A stretch of DNA of 64,000 nt from an uncultured Caulobacterales bacterium (GCA_937929915.1 CALFUN010000003.1:62001-126000), one strand, 5' to 3'. Counted from the stretch's first letter, positions 1 to 10,145 are shown. The notes: a model not told the origin generated them from the letters alone. A program made the numbers and translations.

Positions 1-536
1 TTGGGCAAGATTTTCTCTCCAACATCGGAAGATTCGAGCCTGAAAAGCTGCATGCCGCCAACATTTAGCATCGGCAATATCGCCATGGCCGTCACAATAA
101 TGCCAATGCCGCCAATCCACTGTAAAATCGCGCGCCACAATAAAACACCGCGCGGCATATCATCTAGCCCCGTTAGCACTGTCGCACCTGTTGTTGTAAT
201 CCCAGATGTAGCTTCGAATAAGGCGTCCGTAAAAGACAGCTTCATAGGCTCTAACATAAACGGAATAGAAGCCATTAAAGAGAGTACAATCCAAGCAAAT
301 ACAGTCAAAACAAATGCACCGCGCGCACGTAAATTAGGCTTAGGCGTATAGGTGGCCGTCGCCATCACCGCTCCGAAAACCGTTGTAAATAATCCTGCAA
401 CACCAAAACCGCGCCATGAGCGGCCTTCGTCAAAAAAATCAACCAACATTGGCGCAAACATGGCCATGCCAAGTGCAGCGGTCATCAAACCAATCACAAA
501 AAATACAGGACGCAAATCAGGCATAGAGTTTTGCAT
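1..536 (-). CDS. trkH: TrkH-family potassium uptake protein (3' end outside window)
   Basis: The first 178 residues of a TrkH-type membrane subunit are visible on the minus strand; the gene runs off the left edge. The translation from 536 begins MQNSMPDLRP, shows hydrophobic segments at about residues 10-30, 43-60 and 75-92, then the first pore loop with the selectivity motif SGITTTGATVLTG, followed by RAILQWIGGIGIIV, which is typical of TrkH/KtrB. Family knowledge: TrkH forms the K+ channel of the Trk system, gated by the cytosolic NAD-binding protein TrkA. The start is uncertain; a second in-frame ATG lies four codons downstream at 524 and neither has a strong ribosome binding site. It is divergent from the dipeptidyl-peptidase gene across 150 bp. 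Confidence 0.93.
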   Translation of the reverse strand, partial: MQNSMPDLRPVFFVIGLMTAALGMAMFAPMLVDFFDEGRSWRGFGVAGLFTTVFGAVMATATYTPKPNLRARGAFVLTVFAWIVLSLMASIPFMLEPMKLSFTDALFEATSGITTTGATVLTGLDDMPRGVLLWRAILQWIGGIGIIVTAMAILPMLNVGGMQLFRLESSDVGEKILP

Positions 537-687
537 AACCCGTTAAATTAAGAATGAAAACTCTTTACTGACCTGTCACGCTGAAAGATTACGTAAAACA
601 GGGTTGCTTTATCGGGGTAAATTGCGCGAATAGAGAACTAGACAATCAGCATATATAAAACATTAGATAGACAAAGAGACACACGAC

Positions 688-3078
688 ATGACGTGGACAC
701 ATAAATTCCTAACCAGTAGCGCATTTCTACTCGCAACGGCCCTGAGCGCATGTCAGCCCCCTGCGCCATCTAAGACAACAACAAACACGAGCGATACCGC
801 GCCCCCTGTAACCGATTTACAAACCGCTGCAGCCGACGCACAAACACGCCAAGCGCGCCAAAGCTATCTAACGGCAAAGCCTGGAACTGGGTATTTAACA
901 CCAGAGCGCATTAACAGCTCACCGTCTTTATCTGGCTCATCTTTACGCGCAGCGCGTATAGCACCGTCCGGCGAATTTGTCACAGTCTTGCAAGGCCGCG
1001 AAGATGACGCCTCACAACAAGACCTATGGGCCTATGATCTTGCAACAGGTGAAGGCCGTCTTTTAGTCAGCTCAACCGATCTTCTTGGGCAACCAGAAAT
1101 TCTCTCGGCGGAGGAAAAAAACCGCCGTGAACGCGCACGCCAATATGGGCGCGGTATTATCACCTATAGCTGGGTCGGCGAAAACCTCCTGCTCTTCCCG
1201 TTAGGAGGCGATATTTATCTTTATGATTTGGAAGCTCAAACATCACGTCAAGTCACGGCCACAAACGGATTTGAAACAGACCCGAAAGTCTCTGGTGACG
1301 GCTCGAAAGTCACTTATGTTCGGGACAATGAGCTATATATTAAAGACCTTGAAACGGGCCTAGAGCGCCAACTGACCAGCGGGGCTACAGAGACTGTGCG
1401 CAATGCGACCGCTAGTTTTGTTGTCCAAGAAGAACTTGACCGCTCTACAGGCTATTGGATGAATGGTGACAATACGCGCATTGCCTATACACAAATTGAC
1501 GAAGCGAATATTGCCGTAGAAAACCGCATTGAATTTGGCGCAAATGGCGTTGAGAATGTAGCGCAGCGCTATCCATTTGCAGGCACGGATAATGCGACAA
1601 TAAAACTTGGTATTGTTAGCACAAAAGGCGGCAAGACACGCTGGGTTAACCTTGGCGAAGACAAAGATGTTTACCTCACCCGCGTCACATGGGCGCCTGA
1701 TAATCGCTATCTCTTTGCAGGTATCTTATCACGCGATCACAAAACGCACAGATTTTACAAAATTGATAGCCGCACAGGAAATTCCGAAGTGTTTTACACG
1801 GAAACATCTCCGACATGGTTAAATATTGGCACGACATTACGCGCGACACAGGATGGCAGCCTAATTTGGTCTGCCGAGCGCAATGATAAGCGGCAATTAT
1901 TCAAAATTGGCGCAGATGGTGACGTCACCGCCTTAACGCCAGATAATTTAATGGTGCGCAGCTTATTATGCCGAACAGGCGACACGGCTTATGTCTCTGG
2001 GTGGCAAGACAATCCACTTTCAACCCATATATTTAAAGTGAACCTCGCTGCGCCCGTGCCTGAAGACGGCGCAAGCCTCAATGCCCCTTTGCTCGAGCAA
2101 CTTACGCAGCGTGATGGTCAAAACTATTTTGCCTTTAACGGGGATTGCTCGCGCTATTTAGGGTATTATAATTCCGTGACAACCCCGCCGCAACTGCGCG
2201 CCTATGAAGCGGATGGTACGCCGCTGGCATGGCTAAACGAAAATAAGTTAGATGACACACATCCATCTTCTGCGTTTCGCGGCACGCGCATTACCCCTGA
2301 ATTTGGACAGATTGATGCCGAAGATGGCACAAAGCTAGATTACGCACTTTATAAGCCCAAAGATATGAAACCTGGCGAAAAACGCGCCAGTATTACGATT
2401 GTCTATAATGGCCCAGGCGTGCAGCGCGTTGCTAATCAATGGGGCGGTAATAATTTCCAAAATATGCTCGCCCATCACGGCTTTGTTGTCTTTATATTAG
2501 ACGGGCGCGGAGCCTCTAATCGCGGCAAAGCATTTGAAGATGTATTATACCGCGCTATGGGCAAAGCCGAAGTTATTGACCAAAGCACGGGGGCTGATTG
2601 GCTTAAAGCTCAAAGCTTTATCGATCCTGATCGCATGGGCGTTTATGGCTGGTCTTATGGCGGCTATATGAGCTTACACATGCTAGCACAAACCAATAAA
2701 TATGCCGCAGGCGTCGCAGGCGCACCCGTCACAGACTGGGCGCTTTACGATACGGCTTACACGGAGCGTTATTTGGGAAGCCCCAACCCTGATTCAGACA
2801 ATTTTACCCCGGGAGCTTATGAGAATAACTCTGTATTTACCCATTTAGAGGGCTTAACAGAACCTATGCTGCTCATTCATGGCATGGCCGATGATAATGT
2901 GGTATTTCGCCATTCGATAAAACTCATGGACGCTATGCAAGCCAGCGGGGCACAAAATATGCGGCTTATGACTTACCCCGGCGAAAAACACGGCTTTCGC
3001 AAAACATCCAACCGCATTCATAGAGACCGCCAAATATTAGAGTTCTTTCTCGAAAAACTTGATGTTCAAGATGAATAA
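688..3078 (+). CDS. S9 family peptidase, dipeptidyl-peptidase IV-like lipoprotein
   Basis: A 796-residue serine peptidase of the prolyl-oligopeptidase clan. The N-terminus carries a lipoprotein signal peptide ending in LSAC, so it is probably anchored in the envelope. Residues of roughly 60-540 form the DPP IV-type beta-propeller; the alpha/beta-hydrolase domain follows. The nucleophile is Ser656 in GWSYGG, the acid Asp735/736 in GMADDNV, and the histidine His768 in EKHGF. The propeller carries the QEELDRSTGYW stretch with the double-Glu typical of DPP IV, which binds the peptide amino terminus. Family role: release of X-Pro dipeptides from peptides, here in the periplasm or at the surface. 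It ends at a hairpin shared with the convergent TPR gene. Confidence 0.92.
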   Translation: MTWTHKFLTSSAFLLATALSACQPPAPSKTTTNTSDTAPPVTDLQTAAADAQTRQARQSYLTAKPGTGYLTPERINSSPSLSGSSLRAARIAPSGEFVTVLQGREDDASQQDLWAYDLATGEGRLLVSSTDLLGQPEILSAEEKNRRERARQYGRGIITYSWVGENLLLFPLGGDIYLYDLEAQTSRQVTATNGFETDPKVSGDGSKVTYVRDNELYIKDLETGLERQLTSGATETVRNATASFVVQEELDRSTGYWMNGDNTRIAYTQIDEANIAVENRIEFGANGVENVAQRYPFAGTDNATIKLGIVSTKGGKTRWVNLGEDKDVYLTRVTWAPDNRYLFAGILSRDHKTHRFYKIDSRTGNSEVFYTETSPTWLNIGTTLRATQDGSLIWSAERNDKRQLFKIGADGDVTALTPDNLMVRSLLCRTGDTAYVSGWQDNPLSTHIFKVNLAAPVPEDGASLNAPLLEQLTQRDGQNYFAFNGDCSRYLGYYNSVTTPPQLRAYEADGTPLAWLNENKLDDTHPSSAFRGTRITPEFGQIDAEDGTKLDYALYKPKDMKPGEKRASITIVYNGPGVQRVANQWGGNNFQNMLAHHGFVVFILDGRGASNRGKAFEDVLYRAMGKAEVIDQSTGADWLKAQSFIDPDRMGVYGWSYGGYMSLHMLAQTNKYAAGVAGAPVTDWALYDTAYTERYLGSPNPDSDNFTPGAYENNSVFTHLEGLTEPMLLIHGMADDNVVFRHSIKLMDAMQASGAQNMRLMTYPGEKHGFRKTSNRIHRDRQILEFFLEKLDVQDE

Positions 3079-3098
3079 TTCAGACAAATAAAATTTAA

Positions 3099-3127
3099 AC
3101 AAGACCGTTATTGAGAGGCGGTCTTGT
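3099..3127. terminator. bidirectional rho-independent terminator
   Basis: A perfect 9-bp stem (ACAAGACCG at 3099-3107 pairs with CGGTCTTGT at 3119-3127) lies between two convergent genes. It is followed by CTTTTG on the plus strand and by an A/T-rich TTTAAATTTT tail on the minus strand. The hairpin includes the last codons of the TPR gene. It can stop transcripts from both sides. Confidence 0.75.
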
Positions 3128-3800
3128 CTTTTGCCTTTGCTTTGCGAATGGCTTCATTAATACGTCCGCGCAGCACAGCCGTTTCAATAATCGTCGGATC
3201 AAGGTCTAAGGCCCGTTCAATATCTATCTTCGCCTGTTTTAAATTCCCTTGGTTGAAATGTGCATCGGCGCGGTATCGTAGCGCATCAATACGGTTGGGC
3301 GATAACGTTAAAACAGAGGTCAAATCTGTCTGCGCGTAATCATAGCGTCCAGCCTTTGCATAGGCCCGCGCGCGTGCAATCCGCAGATCTTCATGGTCAT
3401 ATTTCAGATCAAGCCCGTCAGTGGCAGATTTATAAGCTCTCTGCGGATTCCCTGCATCCAACCAAAAATTTGTCGCTTCAAAATAGAAATTGGCCCGCAT
3501 AGTCGGCGTACCTGCATTCGTATCTTTGGCCAGATTATCAAGTTTAAACGCCGCTTCATCGGGATGACCTAAGCCAAACAAAGCCATGGCGACGCAATGT
3601 TTGGCCCGCCGCCCGCCCCCTTGAGAGCGCCAAATCAGCGCTTCTTCATAAGCCAACTCACTATCTACAGCTATGCGCTCAAGACAGGCTTCATGCTTTT
3701 TATCAAATTCTAATGTCAGGTCTTCGGCCATGGCCGTTTGCGCCATTGGTGCAAACCCTATTGCAATTACACTCAAAGCCCATATCAATCGTGTTGTCAT
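3108..3800 (-). CDS. secreted TPR-repeat protein
   Basis: A 230-residue protein with a classical signal peptide (charged start, hydrophobic core, cleavage near AMAED at about residue 26). The mature part consists of helical tetratricopeptide repeats; clear TPR units are seen at about residues 120-152, 153-186 and 187-216, with the characteristic alternation of G, A, Y and a closing AL-LDP. TPR proteins are scaffolds for protein-protein contacts; a periplasmic site is inferred from the signal peptide. No catalytic motif is visible and the partner is unknown. It is divergent from the SDR gene with only 34 bp between the starts, so the two promoters must be interleaved. Confidence 0.8.
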   Translation of the reverse strand: MTTRLIWALSVIAIGFAPMAQTAMAEDLTLEFDKKHEACLERIAVDSELAYEEALIWRSQGGGRRAKHCVAMALFGLGHPDEAAFKLDNLAKDTNAGTPTMRANFYFEATNFWLDAGNPQRAYKSATDGLDLKYDHEDLRIARARAYAKAGRYDYAQTDLTSVLTLSPNRIDALRYRADAHFNQGNLKQAKIDIERALDLDPTIIETAVLRGRINEAIRKAKAKDKTASQ

Positions 3801-3834
3801 ATCCGTTATTAACCCAGAGAATAATCAATCCGCA

Positions 3835-4737
3835 ATGCAGAACAGCGTTAAAAGACAGTCATCTAAATCCGCGCTTATCCTCGGCGCAGGCTATACAGCC
3901 CGCAGGCTAATACCGCTTTTACAGACCCGCGGTTACACAATTAGCGCAACAAAACGTACAAAATCTATTTCGTTGGATAATGTCACGGAGATTACGTTTA
4001 ACGGAACACTTTGCCATGCACTTAAAACCGCATTTGAAACGGCAGATGTGATTTTAAATTCCATGCCGCCATTTAAAACCGCAAATCCTCATAAAAACTC
4101 AAAGTTTGCCGACCCAGCTTTGGCCGCATTATCACCCTTAACCCCGAAACCGACCTGCTGGATTGGTTATTTATCCGCCACAAGTGTTTACGGAGATTTA
4201 GGCGGAGCCTGGGCGAGCGAAGATAGCCCCATCCAACCCAGTTTACAACGCGGCAAAGCCCGCGCACAGGCTGAAATCGCTTGGATAGAAACAGGCTGGC
4301 CTGTGCATATTTTTCGCCTTGCGGGGATTTATGGCCCGGCTCGCAACCCTTTTGAAAAATTACGGGCAGGCACCGCGCGGGCCGTTATCAAAGAGGGGCA
4401 TATCGTCAACCGTATTCATGTGGACGATATATGTAGCGCTTTGCTCAAATCCATTGATAGGCCAAATCCCCAGCGCATATATAATCTTGCAGATGGTCAC
4501 CCTGCTCCGCCGCAAGATGTACTATATTATGCGGCAGATTTGCTCGGCGCGGCCCGTCCGCCTGCTATTCGCGTAGATAGTCCAAATGTCACAGCCATGG
4601 CCCGTACATTTTATGCAGAGACAAAATCTATTGATGCCAGCCGCGCCAAAACAGAATTAGGCTGGTCGCCGCAATATCCAACCTATCAAGACGGGCTTAA
4701 AGCCATATACACGGCCAAATCAGCCGGTAAATTATAA
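3835..4737 (+). CDS. NAD(P)-dependent epimerase/SDR family protein
   Basis: A 300-residue extended short-chain dehydrogenase/reductase. The Rossmann nucleotide loop GAGYTARRL is near residue 18, the substrate region SATSVYGDLGG carries Ser/Thr and the catalytic Tyr, and a typical epimerase segment FRLAGIYGPARNP follows. The open frame extends upstream to 3673 but that part overlaps the divergent TPR signal peptide, so I chose the ATG at 3835. It resembles the YeeZ-type small SDRs, whose substrates are not well defined. It is not placed in an obvious pathway by its neighbours. Confidence 0.82.
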   Translation: MQNSVKRQSSKSALILGAGYTARRLIPLLQTRGYTISATKRTKSISLDNVTEITFNGTLCHALKTAFETADVILNSMPPFKTANPHKNSKFADPALAALSPLTPKPTCWIGYLSATSVYGDLGGAWASEDSPIQPSLQRGKARAQAEIAWIETGWPVHIFRLAGIYGPARNPFEKLRAGTARAVIKEGHIVNRIHVDDICSALLKSIDRPNPQRIYNLADGHPAPPQDVLYYAADLLGAARPPAIRVDSPNVTAMARTFYAETKSIDASRAKTELGWSPQYPTYQDGLKAIYTAKSAGKL

Positions 4738-4889
4738 ATATTAAAAGCTTTGCAAACCTATTACGCTACAATAAAGTTTATCACGAATTGAACTTAGAAA
4801 ACGTTGACAGTCTCCCTAAAATTCGGCGACATTGCCCTTGTAATATTTACCTAAACCCCAATATTTACACAAAACCTAAAGAGTGACCC

Positions 4890-5435
4890 ATGCCCAAACA
4901 GACAATAAAAAGCTCCGGCAATTCAGATGACCGTATCCACAAAATTGCCAAGGCAGCGGAGATCTATGGGCAGCGCAGTTTCGATAATTACGCGCAAGTT
5001 CGCTCTTTTGCCGAAACAACACGTGATGAATTATGCCAATGGCTTAGTCCTGATCATCAATGTGTCTATCTTGTGCCGCCCGAAGGTCCATTTGGTGCAG
5101 AAAATTACAGATCTGCGGCCTATTCTGTCGCGGGACAAGGCTACTTGCCGCTAAAACCCATTAGCTTCGGACTTGCTGTACGAATTTCAGACGAGCATGA
5201 TTTTATGCGCCTACGTATTGAGTGCCGCAAAGAAGGCGATGCTATGTACACCAGCATTGAAGGCATACGTCATATCCGCATTCCGCTGCCTGTCGAAAAA
5301 ACGGGCTTATTGCCGTTATTTGAAGAAATTTATACGCATATACTTGAATTTTTCACACTCAGCGTTGATGAATATGATAATGGAAATTACGGCGGTACAG
5401 ATATAGGCTTTGATATTATGCGAATCACGGAATAA
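4890..5435 (+). CDS. conserved-looking hypothetical protein, 181 aa
   Basis: I do not recognise this family. The ATG at 4890 follows a GAGTGA ribosome binding site. The product is soluble, lacks a signal peptide and membrane segments, and is mildly acidic at the C-terminus (DEYDNGNYGG, then DIGFDIMRITE). The middle, RISDEHDFMRLRIECRKEG, reads like a mixed alpha/beta fold. It stands alone, with about 150 bp upstream and 69 bp before the antiporter gene. A good ribosome binding site and ordinary codon use support a real gene; the function is open. Confidence 0.7.
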   Translation: MPKQTIKSSGNSDDRIHKIAKAAEIYGQRSFDNYAQVRSFAETTRDELCQWLSPDHQCVYLVPPEGPFGAENYRSAAYSVAGQGYLPLKPISFGLAVRISDEHDFMRLRIECRKEGDAMYTSIEGIRHIRIPLPVEKTGLLPLFEEIYTHILEFFTLSVDEYDNGNYGGTDIGFDIMRITE

Positions 5436-5504
5436 CCCTAGATAACTGACGTTTTGAACTACACCTAATACGCTCTAAAATAGACGCGCATTATAAGGAT
5501 TTCG

Positions 5505-7457
5505 ATGGCCGCTGATATTGCACACCATGCTGTTAATTTACTCCCGTTCAAGATTGCCTTAATTGGCGCCCTTGGGATTGGCGCGCAATGGCTTGCGTGG
5601 AAACTGCAACGGCCCGCAATCGTCCTAATGGCGATCGCTGGACTTATTTTTGGCCCGTTAATCGGCTATTTTATAAGCCTAGGCGCGCCTGAACCCATAC
5701 AAGGCTTATTGGAACGTTTAAGGCTTGACCCCGTCAATGATTTTCAAGAGCTTTACAGACCGATGATCGGGATTGCTGTGGCGATTATTCTGTTCGAAGG
5801 CGGCCTTAATTTAAAACTCAAAGACTTGGGTGATGCTCGTCATGCCGTGGCGCGTATGGTGTTTTTCGCCGCCCCTATCGCTTGGGTATTAGGCACGGCT
5901 GCCGCGCATTATATAGTTGGTATTTCTTGGGATATTGCCATTATGGTTGGCGGTCTCTTTGTTGTGACAGGCCCAACCGTTATCATGCCGTTACTGCGGC
6001 AAGCTCATCTAAAATCGCGGCCTGCCAATGTGTTAAAGTGGGAAGGCATCGTCAATGACCCACTAGGTGCATTATTTGCCGTTGGCGGATATGAATTTAT
6101 TCGTTTTTCGCAAACCGAAGCCTCGATGATATTTATATTTGGCAAGCTCGCATTTGCTGCAATCTTTGGCACATTAATCGGAATTGTCTCGGCTTTTGGT
6201 TTGGCTTGGGCGTTTCGCCGCGGGCATATTCCTGAATATCTCAAAGCCCCTATTGTCTTGGCTTGGGTGCTGGTTATCTATGTTCTGGCTAATACTATGG
6301 CAGATGAAACGGGACTTTTGGCCGTTACCGCGCTTGGTATGACCATGGCCAATACAAAATTTGCGTCTATGGTAGAAATGCGCCGTTTCAAGGAAAACAT
6401 CGCCATTATCCTTGTCTCAGGCATTTTCGTCGTCTTAACAGCCACCTTAACACCAGAAGTTCTAAGAGCCTTTTTGGGTGAATGGCGGGTCTTAGCTTTT
6501 GTTCTCATCATGATGCTTGTGGTGCGCCCTGTCGCTGTCATGATTTCAACACTTTGGTCAGGCCTGTCATGGCGAGAGAGCTTGCTGATTAGCCTTATCG
6601 CGCCGCGCGGGATTGTGGCTGTGGCTGTTGCGGGTTTATTTGCTGCCGAGCTAACCGCGCTAGGCCGTGAACAAGGAGCATTATTTGTTCCCCTTGCATT
6701 TGCACTTGTCTTTGCAACAGTTTTATTCGCAGGCTTTTTCATTGGCCCGCTCGCCCGCGCGCTGAAACTCGATGCAGGTGACGGGGACGGTGTTATGATT
6801 GTCGGAGCAAACCCGTGGTCATTAGGTCTGGCCAAAGCGCTTAAAGATATGGGCATAAAAGTCACTGTTGCGGATACGAATTGGCGCCGATTACGCGGGG
6901 CGCGGCTTGAAGGACACGCCACATTTTACGGCGAAGTCCTATCTGAAAACGCCGATTATTCATTAGATCATAGCGCCTTTAACCACCTCATTGCCGCCAC
7001 GCCTAATGATGCTTATAATGCCCTTGTCTGCGTAGAATTTGCACCAGAATTGGGACGGCATAGAGTGTTCCAAGTCGGGGCGCGAGACGGAGATCAAGAC
7101 GATTCAGAAAGCATTGCCTTTACCTCTCGCGGACGTACATTTACCTCGCGCGGACGCAGTTTTGACGCGCTCACACGCGATTGGTGGGGCGGTTGGCGGT
7201 TTAGATCCACAAATCTATCTGAGAGTTATACGCTTGAAGATCTGTATAAAGATCGCGGCGACGATATGGATTTGCTGCTGGCGCGTAAACCGGATGGCAC
7301 AATGGAGTTCATTCAGCCCGGGCAGGAAAGCCGCGCAGCGGGAGCGACCATCTTATCATTCTGCCCCGCCAAAGACAGAGATGTCTCGCGCGGCTCTGGA
7401 GCAAAACGTGATGACGGCGAAGGGTTAGCTGGGCCGGCCAACCCGTTACCCTCCTAA
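5505..7457 (+). CDS. CPA1/NhaP-type cation:proton antiporter with a C-terminal TrkA-N domain
   Basis: A 650-residue membrane protein. About twelve to thirteen hydrophobic segments fill residues 10-425; the motifs TGPTVIMPLL and EGIVNDPLGAL are the unwound-helix and Asn-Asp ion-binding signatures of NhaP-like Na+(K+)/H+ antiporters. From about residue 428 a Rossmann RCK/TrkA-N domain follows (VMIVGANPWSLGLAKALKDM), suggesting gating by a nucleotide. Near residue 545 a short tandem duplication reads FTSRGRT-FTSRGRS. The last 60 residues look disordered. The start has an AAGGAT ribosome binding site eight bases upstream. Role: pH and cation homeostasis in the inner membrane. Confidence 0.9.
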   Translation: MAADIAHHAVNLLPFKIALIGALGIGAQWLAWKLQRPAIVLMAIAGLIFGPLIGYFISLGAPEPIQGLLERLRLDPVNDFQELYRPMIGIAVAIILFEGGLNLKLKDLGDARHAVARMVFFAAPIAWVLGTAAAHYIVGISWDIAIMVGGLFVVTGPTVIMPLLRQAHLKSRPANVLKWEGIVNDPLGALFAVGGYEFIRFSQTEASMIFIFGKLAFAAIFGTLIGIVSAFGLAWAFRRGHIPEYLKAPIVLAWVLVIYVLANTMADETGLLAVTALGMTMANTKFASMVEMRRFKENIAIILVSGIFVVLTATLTPEVLRAFLGEWRVLAFVLIMMLVVRPVAVMISTLWSGLSWRESLLISLIAPRGIVAVAVAGLFAAELTALGREQGALFVPLAFALVFATVLFAGFFIGPLARALKLDAGDGDGVMIVGANPWSLGLAKALKDMGIKVTVADTNWRRLRGARLEGHATFYGEVLSENADYSLDHSAFNHLIAATPNDAYNALVCVEFAPELGRHRVFQVGARDGDQDDSESIAFTSRGRTFTSRGRSFDALTRDWWGGWRFRSTNLSESYTLEDLYKDRGDDMDLLLARKPDGTMEFIQPGQESRAAGATILSFCPAKDRDVSRGSGAKRDDGEGLAGPANPLPS

Positions 7458-7562
7458 AGTCATAGCACAGCTAAGCGCGTATTTCATGACACAAAATTAA
7501 GCTATATCGTAACCCCCTTTTAATACCTACACGCTAAAAATTTAGGCTCTATTAACCCTAAA

Positions 7563-9482
7563 GTGAGCCGCGTGCCCCGTCCAAATTTGAACATATCCTC
7601 TCTGCTGCCATTCAAGTTGAGCCTGTCCCAAAGGCTTAAAACAATTATTCAGCGTATCTGCGTAGCGGGATGGGCCTTGACGTATTTATGCGGGATGGGC
7701 GGGCTATCTCTCTTTGCGCTTGCAGCAAAAGATTTGCCAAACCCCAAATCCTTATGGGAGCGCTCACGGCCTGTATCCGTGCAGATTGTTGACCGTAATG
7801 GCCGCGACATACTCGTGCGCGGCGCAGCTAAAGAACAGCCCGTTGACTTAGATGCCCTGCCTTTTCACATTCCAATGGCGGTACTTGCGACCGAAGATAA
7901 GCGCTATTACAATCATATAGGTATAGATCCGCTCGGTATCGCGCGGGCCATGGTAGTTAATATAAAGGCTGGGCGTTATGTCGAAGGCGGCTCCACGCTC
8001 ACACAACAACTGTCCAAAAATGTGTTTTTATCTCCAGATAAAACTCTGCGCCGTAAAGCCCAAGAAGTCATATTATCCATTTGGCTTGAACGCGATTATA
8101 CAAAAGGCGAGCTATTAGAACTATATTTGTCGCGTGTCTATTTTGGCGGCGGGGCTTGGGGCCTTGAATCCGCAAGTGATTTATATTTCGACAAACCTGC
8201 AAGCGAGTTAACCCTTGCCGAAGCTGCGATGATGGCAGGTATTTTAAAAGCTCCGTCCGCTTATAACCCTGTCGCAAATCCAGAGCGGGCCAAGCGCCGC
8301 ACAGCCATTGTTTTAAACGCCATGGAGCGACAAAATTTGTTAGGTGAGCACGTCAAAGCTATGGCGCTCGCGGAAGATATATATATCCATAAACCGCAAA
8401 CCCATCATAGCGCGCAATATTTTGTCGATTGGGTTTGGCCACTCATGGAAAGCTATATCGGCATACCCAATCAAGATATTATCATTCAGACAACCTTGGA
8501 TATTGACGCGCAAAACCTCGCCCATAAATCTGTCAATACACATCTTGATCCCGAACGCGGTGCCCATCAAGGCGCATTGGTAAGTCTGGACGGCACAGGG
8601 GGCGTTATCGCTATGGTTGGCGGTGCATCCTATCAAGACAGTCAATTTAACCGCGCCGTACAAGCCAAACGCCAGCCGGGTTCGGCGTTCAAACCCTTTG
8701 TTTATCTGAGCGCCCTGCGCGCAGGATTATCCCCATGGGATCGCCGCGTGGATAGTGAAATTACAATAGATGATTGGAGCCCTGAAAACTTCAATGAGCG
8801 TCATCTGGGTATGATGAGCCTCCAAAATGCCTTTGCACGGTCAACAAATACAATCGCAGTCGCGCTTGGCGAAGAAGTCGGGCGCGACACCGTCATTCAA
8901 ACCGCAGCTGAATTTGGCCTTACAGACCTAAAACCCTATCGCAGTCTGGCTCTTGGTGCATTTGTAACAACACCGCTTAAACTCACAGAGAGCTACTTAC
9001 CTTTTGCAAATTGGGGACTGCGAAAACCAGCTTATGGTATCATATCTATATCTACCGCTGATGGCACCCCGCTTTATGATTACAGCGCGCCGCCGCCAAT
9101 AGCTGTACTGCCAAGCCAGCAATTATCAGATATGAACCTGATGATGACCCGCACCGTCGAGACAGGTACAGGGCAGCGCGCAGCTGTGAAAGGACATCAT
9201 GTCGGCGGCAAAACAGGTACAACCAATAATTTTCGCGACGCTTGGTTTATTGGATATAGTCCAGACATCGTCACAGGCGTATGGATTGGCGCGGATGATA
9301 ATAGCCCCATGCAAAATGTAACAGGCGGGACAATTCCTGCGCAGATATTCCATGATTACATGTCGGTCAAACTCAAAGAATATAAGGCCATAAAGCTGCC
9401 AATTTCGCGGCAACCTGAATGGGTCAAACGCAATGCGCAGCTAAATAACTTACTCGATCAAATCGAAGGTAAATTGCCTTAA
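7563..9482 (+). CDS. class A penicillin-binding protein (transglycosylase/transpeptidase)
   Basis: A 639-residue bifunctional peptidoglycan synthase with one N-terminal membrane anchor (about residues 28-52). The GT51 transglycosylase domain shows ATEDKRYYNH with catalytic Glu111 and EGGSTLTQQLSKN. The transpeptidase domain has Ser374-x-x-Lys377 in GSAFKP, Ser427-Thr-Asn429, and Lys550-Thr-Gly-Thr. It is short for PBP1a (about 800) because the OB-type insert and the C-terminal tail are missing, which resembles the compact PBP1A-like paralogues of alphaproteobacteria. The start is GTG at 7563 by ORF extent; another GTG lies three codons later. It polymerises and cross-links glycan strands at the inner membrane. 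Confidence 0.92.
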   Translation: MSRVPRPNLNISSLLPFKLSLSQRLKTIIQRICVAGWALTYLCGMGGLSLFALAAKDLPNPKSLWERSRPVSVQIVDRNGRDILVRGAAKEQPVDLDALPFHIPMAVLATEDKRYYNHIGIDPLGIARAMVVNIKAGRYVEGGSTLTQQLSKNVFLSPDKTLRRKAQEVILSIWLERDYTKGELLELYLSRVYFGGGAWGLESASDLYFDKPASELTLAEAAMMAGILKAPSAYNPVANPERAKRRTAIVLNAMERQNLLGEHVKAMALAEDIYIHKPQTHHSAQYFVDWVWPLMESYIGIPNQDIIIQTTLDIDAQNLAHKSVNTHLDPERGAHQGALVSLDGTGGVIAMVGGASYQDSQFNRAVQAKRQPGSAFKPFVYLSALRAGLSPWDRRVDSEITIDDWSPENFNERHLGMMSLQNAFARSTNTIAVALGEEVGRDTVIQTAAEFGLTDLKPYRSLALGAFVTTPLKLTESYLPFANWGLRKPAYGIISISTADGTPLYDYSAPPPIAVLPSQQLSDMNLMMTRTVETGTGQRAAVKGHHVGGKTGTTNNFRDAWFIGYSPDIVTGVWIGADDNSPMQNVTGGTIPAQIFHDYMSVKLKEYKAIKLPISRQPEWVKRNAQLNNLLDQIEGKLP

Positions 9483-9649
9483 CGCGGTCAATTCAGGCCC
9501 GTAAGCTAAGTTAGAAACCTCAAACCTAATCGCAAAAATGTGACATAAAATGTGGTATAAGGTGAATAGGCGCAGGTAAATTTTCGTCTATGAGAGGCTC
9601 GACATGATATAGATAATATCAATGTTAAACATTTTAAGGGACAAAACTC

Positions 9650-10117
9650 ATGTTAAAAACACCTATATTTAAAACTATAAGCATTGCAGCTATCGCACTT
9701 GCTCTAACGGCTTGCTCAAATAAATCTGCCAATGACACGGGCGCAGACACAGCAGCGCAAGCGGTAACACCTGCGGCAAATGCTGATGTTGTATCCGTTG
9801 GTACATTTAGTGGCCGCAATGACCATGTCACAACAGGCGGCGTCTCTATCGTCAAAACAGACACGGGTTATCACCTTGTTTTAGGCACTGATTTCTCACT
9901 CGACGGCGCGCCCGACCCTGTTGTTGCACTGGGCAATAATGGCGAATATAGCAAAGATAATAAGCTAGCTTCGCTCTCTAAAAAAAGCGGTGCACAAACT
10001 TACGCGATACCTGCCAATATGAATCCTGCAGATTTTTCAGAAGCTTATATTTGGTGCGAAAAATTTGATGTCTCCCTCGGCACTGCCAAACTTACATCAG
10101 CAAGTTACGGGTCTTAA
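9650..10117 (+). CDS. DM13 domain lipoprotein
   Basis: A 155-residue lipoprotein: signal peptide with lipobox LTAC (Cys near residue 22), a short Ala/Thr-rich linker, then one DM13 domain from about residue 50 to the end. The domain carries the features I know for the family: an opening GTFSGRNDH, the middle GYHLVLGTDFSLDGAPDP and the closing YIWCEKFDVSLGTAKL with its conserved Cys. DM13 domains are predicted electron-transfer or redox modules; the exact chemistry is not established. The ATG has an AAGGGA ribosome binding site. The gene is convergent with the YgjP-like protease. Confidence 0.85.
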   Translation: MLKTPIFKTISIAAIALALTACSNKSANDTGADTAAQAVTPAANADVVSVGTFSGRNDHVTTGGVSIVKTDTGYHLVLGTDFSLDGAPDPVVALGNNGEYSKDNKLASLSKKSGAQTYAIPANMNPADFSEAYIWCEKFDVSLGTAKLTSASYGS

Positions 10118-10145
10118 GGCCAAAGCCGCATTCCCGTAAGCAAAG

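Noticed and set aside
6278..6922. A 214-codon minus-strand frame inside the antiporter gene
   Set aside because: It is an antisense shadow of a clearly coding membrane-protein gene and resembles no family.
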